Shown in pieces: positions 58,966 through 64,000 of a stretch of 64,000 nt of DNA. Both the position numbers and the translations under genes were made by a program. The notes below the pieces were generated by a model. That model saw only the letters and a list, made by a program, of their open reading frames with translations. It was not told the origin of the DNA and did not search any database. This DNA comes from Sphaerotilus uruguayifluvii (GTDB taxonomy: Bacteria > Pseudomonadota > Gammaproteobacteria > Burkholderiales > Burkholderiaceae_C). Every line of letters begins with the position of its first letter. Positions within the stretch are counted from its first letter, which is position 1. The stretch is from NCBI RefSeq assembly GCF_013294065.1, contig NZ_JABSNM010000004.1, positions 124,001-188,000 of the forward strand, read 5' to 3'.

Positions 58966-60405
58966 TCAGGCGTGGGCCGCGACGGCCGGGATGGCCACCG
59001 GCTCGACCTTGCCGACGCGGATGGTCATGATCGTGTTCCAGGCCATGATCACCATGCCGGTCAGGTACATCAGGCCACCGCCCAGACGGATCACGTAGAA
59101 CGGATAGGTCGCCTTGACGCCTTCGACGAAGCTGTAGACCAGCGTGCCGTCCGGGTTCGTGGCGCGCCACATCAGGCCCTGCATGACGCCGGCGATCCAC
59201 ATCGCGGCGATGTAGAGCACGATGCCGATGGTGGCGATCCAGAAGTGCAGCTCGATCGCGCGGATGCTGTACATCGACTTGCGGCCGAACATGCGCGGGA
59301 TCAGGTGGTACAGCGAGCCGATCGACACGAGGCCGACCCAGCCCAGCGCGCCGGAGTGCACGTGGCCGACGGTCCAGTCGGTGTAGTGGCTCAGGGCGTT
59401 GACGGTCTTGATCGACATCATCGGACCTTCGAAGGTCGACATGCCGTAGAACGACAGCGAGACGATCAGGAACTTCAGGATCGGGTCGTCACGCAGCTTG
59501 TTCCATGCGCCCGACAGGGTCATGATGCCGTTGATCATGCCGCCCCACGACGGTGCCAGCAGGACCAGCGAGAAGATCATGCCGACACTTTGCGTCCAGT
59601 CCGGCAGCGCGGTGTAGTGCAGGTGGTGAGGACCCGCCCACATGTACGTGAAGATCAGCGCCCAGAAGTGCACGATCGACAGGCGATACGAGTACACCGG
59701 ACGGCCGGCCTGCTTCGGGATGTAGTAGTACATCATCCCCAGGAAGCCCGCAGTCAGGAAGAAGCCCACCGCGTTGTGGCCGTACCACCACTGGACCATC
59801 GCGTCCTGCACGCCGGCGTAGGCCGAGTAGGACTTGGTCAGCGTGACCGGGATTTCAGCCGAGTTGACGATGTGCAGCAGCGCCACGGCCAGGATGAAGG
59901 CGCCGAAGAACCAGTTGCCCACGTAGATGTGGCTGACCTTGCGGATGCCGACCGTGCCGAAGAACACGATGGCGTAGGACACCCACACGACGGCGATCAG
60001 GATGTCGATCGGCCATTCGAGTTCGGCGTATTCCTTGCCGGTCGTGAAGCCCAGCGGCAGCGAGATCGCCGCCAGCAGGATGACCAGCTGCCAGCCCCAG
60101 AAGGTGAACTGGGCCAGCGCCGGTGCGAACAGGCGGGTCTGGCAGGTGCGCTGCACCACGTGGTAGCTGGTCGCGAACAGCGCGCAGCCGCCGAAGGCGA
60201 AGATGACCGCGTTGGTGTGCAGCGGTCGCAGTCGTCCGTAGCTGAGCCACGGGATGCCGAACGTCATGTCGGGAAAGGCCAGCTGGGCCGCGACGAAGAC
60301 GCCGACTAACATGCCCACGATGCCCCACAGCACCGCGGCCACGGCAAACTGCCGTACCACCGCATCGCTGTAGACGGGGCCAGCCGTCTGTGTGTTGATT
60401 GCCAT
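58966..60405 (-). CDS. ccoN: cbb3-type cytochrome c oxidase subunit I (catalytic)
   Basis: This 479-residue subunit has twelve membrane helices and binds haem b, haem b3 and CuB, reducing oxygen at very low concentration. Conserved histidine blocks include [64 protein letters not shown] and [19 protein letters not shown] 60405 follows AAGGAG. An FNR box and AAGAAT element precede it, inside the ccoS end. Confidence 0.97.
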   Translation of the reverse strand: MAINTQTAGPVYSDAVVRQFAVAAVLWGIVGMLVGVFVAAQLAFPDMTFGIPWLSYGRLRPLHTNAVIFAFGGCALFATSYHVVQRTCQTRLFAPALAQFTFWGWQLVILLAAISLPLGFTTGKEYAELEWPIDILIAVVWVSYAIVFFGTVGIRKVSHIYVGNWFFGAFILAVALLHIVNSAEIPVTLTKSYSAYAGVQDAMVQWWYGHNAVGFFLTAGFLGMMYYYIPKQAGRPVYSYRLSIVHFWALIFTYMWAGPHHLHYTALPDWTQSVGMIFSLVLLAPSWGGMINGIMTLSGAWNKLRDDPILKFLIVSLSFYGMSTFEGPMMSIKTVNALSHYTDWTVGHVHSGALGWVGLVSIGSLYHLIPRMFGRKSMYSIRAIELHFWIATIGIVLYIAAMWIAGVMQGLMWRATNPDGTLVYSFVEGVKATYPFYVIRLGGGLMYLTGMVIMAWNTIMTIRVGKVEPVAIPAVAAHA

Positions 60406-60443
60406 TGGTTGCTCCTTGGAAACTCTCTCGATCCCGGTCCGGG

Positions 60444-60485
60444 ATTCTTTGGCACCGCGTCAGCGACCGGGTTGACTCGAATCAA
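60444..60485 (-). promoter_or_regulatory. FNR box and -10 element of the ccoN promoter
   Basis: TTGACTCGAATCAA (60472-60485) is an exact TTGAY-N4-RTCAA dyad lying within the last codons of ccoS. On the minus strand AAGAAT (60449-60444) begins 29.5 bp from its centre, giving a start near 60437 and a 31-nt leader for ccoN. Confidence 0.8.
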
Positions 60486-60630
60486 TCTCGTCGGGGTCCG
60501 CACGCAGCATGCGTTCGCCCTCGCGCTCGATGTCGTCGAACTGGCCGCTCTTCAGGGCCCAGGCAAAGACCACGATGATCAGGAAGACCAGCACGATCGA
60601 CAGCGGGATCAGCAGGAAAAGGATGTCCAT
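60460..60630 (-). CDS. ccoS: cbb3 oxidase maturation protein CcoS
   Basis: This 56-residue protein has one membrane helix (ILFLLIPLSIVLVFLIIVVFAWAL) followed by KSGQFDDIEREGERMLRAD, the typical CcoS pattern. It is needed to insert haem and copper into CcoN. It lies 6 bp after ccoI. Its 3' end contains the FNR box of ccoN, so coding and control sequence share the same bases. Confidence 0.95.
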   Translation of the reverse strand: MDILFLLIPLSIVLVFLIIVVFAWALKSGQFDDIEREGERMLRADPDEIDSSQPGR

Positions 60631-60636
60631 CGAACC

Positions 60637-63036
60637 TCAGCCTCCGACCCGCCGGCCTCGCCAGCGCGTCAGGCGCAGCGCGTTGACCACCACCAGCAGC
60701 GAGCTCGCCGCCATGCCGATGCCCGCCAGCCACGGCGGCAGCCAGCCCGCCAGCGCCAGCGGCACCGATGCCATGTTGTAGACCAGCGCCCAGCGCAGGT
60801 TCTGTCGCACGATGCGCAGCGTGCGCCGTGCGGTGTCGAACAGTGCCGGCAGGTCCTCGATGCGGTCCGACAGCACGATCACGTCGGCACGGGCCTGGGC
60901 CAGCGCGGCGGCCGTGCCCAGCGCGATCGAGACATCGGCGCGCGCCAGCACCGGCGCGTCGTTGATGCCGTCGCCCACCATGGCGACGACGCGGCCCTGG
61001 CGCTGCAGCGCCTCGACCTCGGCGAGCTTGTCCTGCGGCGAGCACTGCGCGCGGGCCGCCTCGATGCCCAGGCGGGCGGCGGTGGCCGCGACGCTGGCGG
61101 GCTGGTCGCCCGACAGCAGGCGCAGGCGCAGGCCCGCAGCCGCCAGCCGGGCCGTCCCGCTGGCGGCGTCGCCGCGCAGCACCTCGTCGAACTCGAAGCG
61201 CAACACCGGGCACCAGGCGCCCGCGCCCTCGCGCACCGCCAGCCAGACCTGCGGCCGCGCGATGCCGGCGGCGGCCTCGGCCGCGGCGCACCATGCCCCC
61301 GAGCCCAGCCGGGCCTCGAAGTCGCGCGAGGCGGCGCGCACCCGCGCCTGCAGGCCCTGCCCCGGCTGCTCGACCAGCTCGTCGAGGCCGGCGCTCCAGT
61401 CGGGCTGAGGCAGCGACTGCACCAGCGCGCGCGACAGCGGATGCGAGGAATGCGCGGCGAGCTGGCAGGCGACATCGCGCAGCAGGCCCGCCGGCAGGCC
61501 GGCGAGCTGGCCGGTCTCGACCGTCTGCGCCAGCGCCAGGCGGTCCTCGGTGACGGTGCCGGTCTTGTCGAAGACCACGTCGCCGACGCGCGTGAGCACC
61601 TCCAGCGCATCGAGCCGCTGCACGACGACGCCGCGCCGCGCCAGCTCGCCGGCGGTGGCCAGCAGCGCCACCGGCGCGCCCAGCGACAGCGCGCACGGGC
61701 AGGTCACCACCAGCACCGACACCGCGACCCACAGCGCACGCGACGGATCGATGAACATCCACGCGCCCCAGGCCAGCACCGACAGCACCAGCACCGCGAT
61801 CAGGAAGGGCGCGGCCAGCCGGTCGGTGGCCAGCATGAAGGCCGGGCGCTCGGTCAGCGCGCGCTCGACCAGCGCGACGATGCGCTGATAGCGCGTCTGC
61901 GCCCCCAGCTGCAGCACCTCCATGACCACCGGCGCGCCCACGTTCAGGCAGCCGGCCGAGACCTCGTCGCCGACGGCGCGGTCGACCGGACGCGACTCGC
62001 CGGTCAGCATCGCCTCGTCGACCTGCGTGCGGCCCTCGAGCAGGCGGCCGTCGGCGGCGAAGGCCTGCCCGGCATGCACGCGGATGCGGTCGCCCACGGC
62101 CAGCGCCGAGGCCGCGACCAGTTCGCCGCGGCCGCTCGCGTCCAGGCGCTCGACCGCATCGGGCAGCCGGCGCATCACCGCATCGAGCGACTGGGCGGCG
62201 CGCTGGCGCGCCCGCGACTCCAGCACCCGCGCGGCGAACAGGAAGCTGACGAACATCGTCAGCGAGTCGAAGTAGACCTCGGCGCCGAAGGCGCCGCCCG
62301 GCTCGAAGGTGGCCGCCGAGCTGGCGACGAAGGTCACGCCAATGCCCAGCGCGATCGGCAGGTCCATCGAGACGCGCCGCTCGCGCAGGCCCGCCCAGGC
62401 GCCGCGGAAGAAGGGCCCGGCGGCGAAGACCATCACCGGGATGCTGAGCACCCAGCTGGCCCAGCGCAGCAGCTGGACCATGTCGGGCGTGATGTCGCCG
62501 GGCGCCGCCACGTAGGACGGCGTGGCGTACATCATCACCTGCATCATGCAGAACGCGGCGACGAACAGGCGCCAGATCGACTGGCGCGTCTGCTTCGTCG
62601 CCAGCGCGACGGCCTGCGCGCCGGTGTCGGGAAAGGCGCCGTAGCCGATCGCGCGCACTGCCTCGATCAGCGCCGACACCCGGGTGCGCCGCGGGTCCCA
62701 GACCACGACCGCGCGCTGGGCCGCGCCGCTGACGTCGGCGCGGCTGACGCCGTCGACCTTCAGCAGCGCCTCCTCGATCTGGCCGGCGCAGGCGGCACAG
62801 TACATGCCGCCGATCAGCAGGCGCGACTGGCCGAGCTCATGGCCCTGGCCGTCGTCGATCCACTGCGTGAAGGCGGACTGCTCGCGCCGGTCGTCGACCG
62901 CCGCGGCCTGCGTCGCGCTCAGGCCGGGCGTGCCGCTGAAGCGCCCCGGCACCACGGCCGCGTCCGAGCCGGACGCAGCCGAAGACGGCGTCAATGCAGC
63001 ATCGACACGGGCGGAAGGGGTGGTGGTCGTGGACAT
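60637..63036 (-). CDS. ccoI: copper-exporting P1B-type ATPase of cbb3 assembly
   Basis: This 799-residue pump has an N-terminal metal-binding site (GGMYCAACAGQIEEALLKVDGV), eight expected helices, the metal-translocating CPC motif (TCPCALSLGAPVALL), the phosphorylated Asp (DKTGTVTEDRL) and GDGINDAPVLARAD. Next to ccoS and ccoN this is the CcoI/FixI type, which sends Cu(I) outward for CuB assembly rather than for detoxification. ATG 63036 is chosen. An FNR box lies about 75 bp upstream. Confidence 0.95.
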   Translation of the reverse strand: MSTTTTPSARVDAALTPSSAASGSDAAVVPGRFSGTPGLSATQAAAVDDRREQSAFTQWIDDGQGHELGQSRLLIGGMYCAACAGQIEEALLKVDGVSRADVSGAAQRAVVVWDPRRTRVSALIEAVRAIGYGAFPDTGAQAVALATKQTRQSIWRLFVAAFCMMQVMMYATPSYVAAPGDITPDMVQLLRWASWVLSIPVMVFAAGPFFRGAWAGLRERRVSMDLPIALGIGVTFVASSAATFEPGGAFGAEVYFDSLTMFVSFLFAARVLESRARQRAAQSLDAVMRRLPDAVERLDASGRGELVAASALAVGDRIRVHAGQAFAADGRLLEGRTQVDEAMLTGESRPVDRAVGDEVSAGCLNVGAPVVMEVLQLGAQTRYQRIVALVERALTERPAFMLATDRLAAPFLIAVLVLSVLAWGAWMFIDPSRALWVAVSVLVVTCPCALSLGAPVALLATAGELARRGVVVQRLDALEVLTRVGDVVFDKTGTVTEDRLALAQTVETGQLAGLPAGLLRDVACQLAAHSSHPLSRALVQSLPQPDWSAGLDELVEQPGQGLQARVRAASRDFEARLGSGAWCAAAEAAAGIARPQVWLAVREGAGAWCPVLRFEFDEVLRGDAASGTARLAAAGLRLRLLSGDQPASVAATAARLGIEAARAQCSPQDKLAEVEALQRQGRVVAMVGDGINDAPVLARADVSIALGTAAALAQARADVIVLSDRIEDLPALFDTARRTLRIVRQNLRWALVYNMASVPLALAGWLPPWLAGIGMAASSLLVVVNALRLTRWRGRRVGG

Positions 63037-63077
63037 GAGGGGGCATGGGACGGCCGGCCGGCCGCCACGCATGCGCT

Positions 63078-63119
63078 ATTCTTTGGGGGCAGCCCCCCTC
63101 AAAACATGATCCACATCAA
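63078..63119 (-). promoter_or_regulatory. FNR box and -10 element of the ccoI promoter
   Basis: ATGATCCACATCAA (63106-63119; minus strand TTGAT-GTGG-ATCAT) fits the FNR consensus with one mismatch. AAGAAT (63083-63078) starts 29.5 bp from the centre, giving a start near 63071 and a leader of about 35 nt. Confidence 0.75.
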
Positions 63120-63669
63120 GTTCAATCCGTTTGATCCCGCACGCCCCGGTTCGTCGCGGTGCACCCGGCAGCACCATTGTGGGGAATCCACCACGAAAAC
63201 GCGACAGCCCGTCCGCAGGTCGGGTGCAGGCGCGCTGCTCGCCGTGCTGACGCTGCTGTGGCCGGCGCTGTCGCCGGCCCAGTCCGGACCGCAGAAGCTG
63301 CCGGCCACGACGCTGACGGCCGGCATGCACCTGATCCATGCCGAGGTCGCGCGCACCGAGCTGCAGCGCGAGATCGGCCTGATGCACCGCCCGTCGATGG
63401 CCGCCGGCGACGGCATGATCTTCGTGTTCGAGGAGCCCGGCGTGCAGTGCTTCTGGATGCGCAACACGCTGATCCCGCTGTCGGCGGCCTTCATCGACGA
63501 CGACGGCCGCATCGTCAACATCGAGGACATGAAGCCGCAGACCGACGATCCGCACTGCTCGAAGAAGCCGGTGCGCTTCGTGCTCGAGATGAACCAGGGC
63601 TGGTTCGCGAAGAAGGGCCTCGGCCCGGGCAGCCGCCTCGGCGGCGAGCCCTTCGCGAAGAAGCCCTGA
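63106..63669 (+). CDS. DUF192 exported protein, start uncertain
   Basis: The C-terminal 120 residues form a DUF192 domain (EVARTELQREIGLMHRPSMA, GVQCFWMRNTLIPLSAAFID, VNIEDMKPQTDD), a small beta-barrel family of unknown function. A signal peptide is clear ([21 protein letters not shown]), but the only ATG/GTG/TTG before it is ATG 63106, which would give an odd 30-residue leader and lies inside the ccoI FNR box. An ACG codon at 63193 would give a normal leader (TKTRQPVRRSGAG), so a rare start or an ATG-to-ACG change is possible. Convergent with the patatin-like gene. Confidence 0.75.
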   Translation: MIHIKFNPFDPARPGSSRCTRQHHCGESTTKTRQPVRRSGAGALLAVLTLLWPALSPAQSGPQKLPATTLTAGMHLIHAEVARTELQREIGLMHRPSMAAGDGMIFVFEEPGVQCFWMRNTLIPLSAAFIDDDGRIVNIEDMKPQTDDPHCSKKPVRFVLEMNQGWFAKKGLGPGSRLGGEPFAKKP

Positions 63670-63680
63670 ACGGAGGTCGC

Positions 63681-63699
63681 AGGGCGGTCGCACCGCCCT
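63681..63699. terminator. hairpin between the DUF192 and patatin-like genes
   Basis: AGGGCGGT-CGC-ACCGCCCT, an 8-bp stem between convergent genes, with no T tract. Confidence 0.45.
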
Positions 63700-63705
63700 C
63701 CCCGC

Positions 63706-64000
63706 TCAGCGCGTGCGCGCGGCGATGCGCGAGCGCAGCTCGGCCAGCGTGGCCTGCGCGATCTCGCGCCCGGCGCTGATCGAGCGCCGGCGCGCCCCGA
63801 AGTCCGCGCTCGAGATGCCGGCGAGCCGCGGCCGCAGCACCACGTCGGCCTCCTTGAGCTCGAAGCTGTTGATGCTGCGCCCCATGATCGCGAAGGTCTG
63901 CAGCAGCATGCGCATCGCGTCGCCGGTGGCGCCGCCCTCCGGCGGCGAGGAGATGTCGACCGCGATCACCAGCTCGGCGCCCATCTGGCGCGCGAAGCGC
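63706..64000 (-). CDS. patatin-like phospholipase, C-terminal part
   Basis: The gene enters from the right edge, so only about 98 C-terminal residues are seen. RFARQMGAELVIAVDISSPPEGG matches the region after the catalytic Asp in patatin-like (RssA/NTE) esterases, and the rest (LLQTFAIMGRSINSFELKEADVVLRPRL) matches their helical end. The nucleophilic Ser motif lies outside the window, so activity cannot be judged. Confidence 0.7.
   Translation of the reverse strand, partial: RFARQMGAELVIAVDISSPPEGGATGDAMRMLLQTFAIMGRSINSFELKEADVVLRPRLAGISSADFGARRRSISAGREIAQATLAELRSRIAARTR

Noticed and set aside
60409-63105. Long plus-strand frame leading into the DUF192 gene
   Set aside because: Antisense to ccoS and ccoI. 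Only the part after 63106 carries a domain, so the upstream extension was dropped.

Overview
The window is ordinary chromosomal DNA of a high-GC betaproteobacterium. Gene content and order (fimV-truA-trpF-trpB-trpA-accD-folC-SPOR-cvpA-purF-metZ, leuC-leuD-leuB-asd, accA-tilS, cysS-TPR-ppi-ppi-lpxH, ccoNOQP-ccoG) point to the Burkholderiales, most like the Leptothrix/Sphaerotilus/Rubrivivax group. That placement is inference from synteny and protein style, not a database search. I see no insertion sequence, prophage, CRISPR array or foreign-looking island. Coding density is high, and most gene pairs are adjacent or overlap by 4-8 bp.

Layout. 1-9.2 kb: a cut-off membrane diguanylate cyclase, a small HugZ-like flavin protein, an MscS channel, methylglyoxal synthase, an RhlE helicase, two small lipoproteins, a TetR regulator with a clear operator, then pcm/rhodanese/TolC. 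9.2-13.0 kb: waaA, waaC and a phosphomannomutase (envelope sugars). 13.2-14.1 kb: an eight-gene tRNA operon (Asp, Glu, Ala) beside gltX. 14.2-28.8 kb: a long minus-strand run of amino acid, purine, folate and fatty acid genes ending with fimV. 29.1-34.5 kb: asd and the leucine genes with a LysR gene. 34.6-42.0 kb: acyltransferase, tRNA-Ser, lysC, tilS, accA, an AlkA-type glycosylase and cysS. 42.2-47.1 kb: a plus-strand envelope cluster (degenerate YkuD protein, two cyclophilins, lpxH, an MtfA-type peptidase) and a rubredoxin. 47.2-51.7 kb: clpA/clpS, a cold-shock protein and icd.

51.9-63.0 kb is a respiratory block for low oxygen: a TauE/SafE-like membrane protein and hemN, a divergent FNR-type regulator, and the cbb3 oxidase cluster read as ccoI-ccoS-ccoN-ccoO-ccoQ-ccoP-ccoG-ccoH plus one unnamed membrane protein. 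The best regulatory signal in the window is here. Three FNR-type boxes (before fnr, ccoN and ccoI) each lie at the same distance from an identical AAGAAT -10 element, so FNR probably activates itself, the oxidase and its copper ATPase together.

No clearly new multi-gene system is present. The points most worth a second look are: the FNR promoter set; a YkuD-fold protein whose catalytic cysteine is replaced by glycine; tilS, whose PP-loop lies upstream of every ATG/GTG/TTG start and beside a 14-bp tandem repeat; a 16-bp perfect palindrome before mscS; short inverted repeats at the 3' end of all three tRNA-Glu copies; and an unnamed 111-residue membrane protein ending the cbb3 operon.
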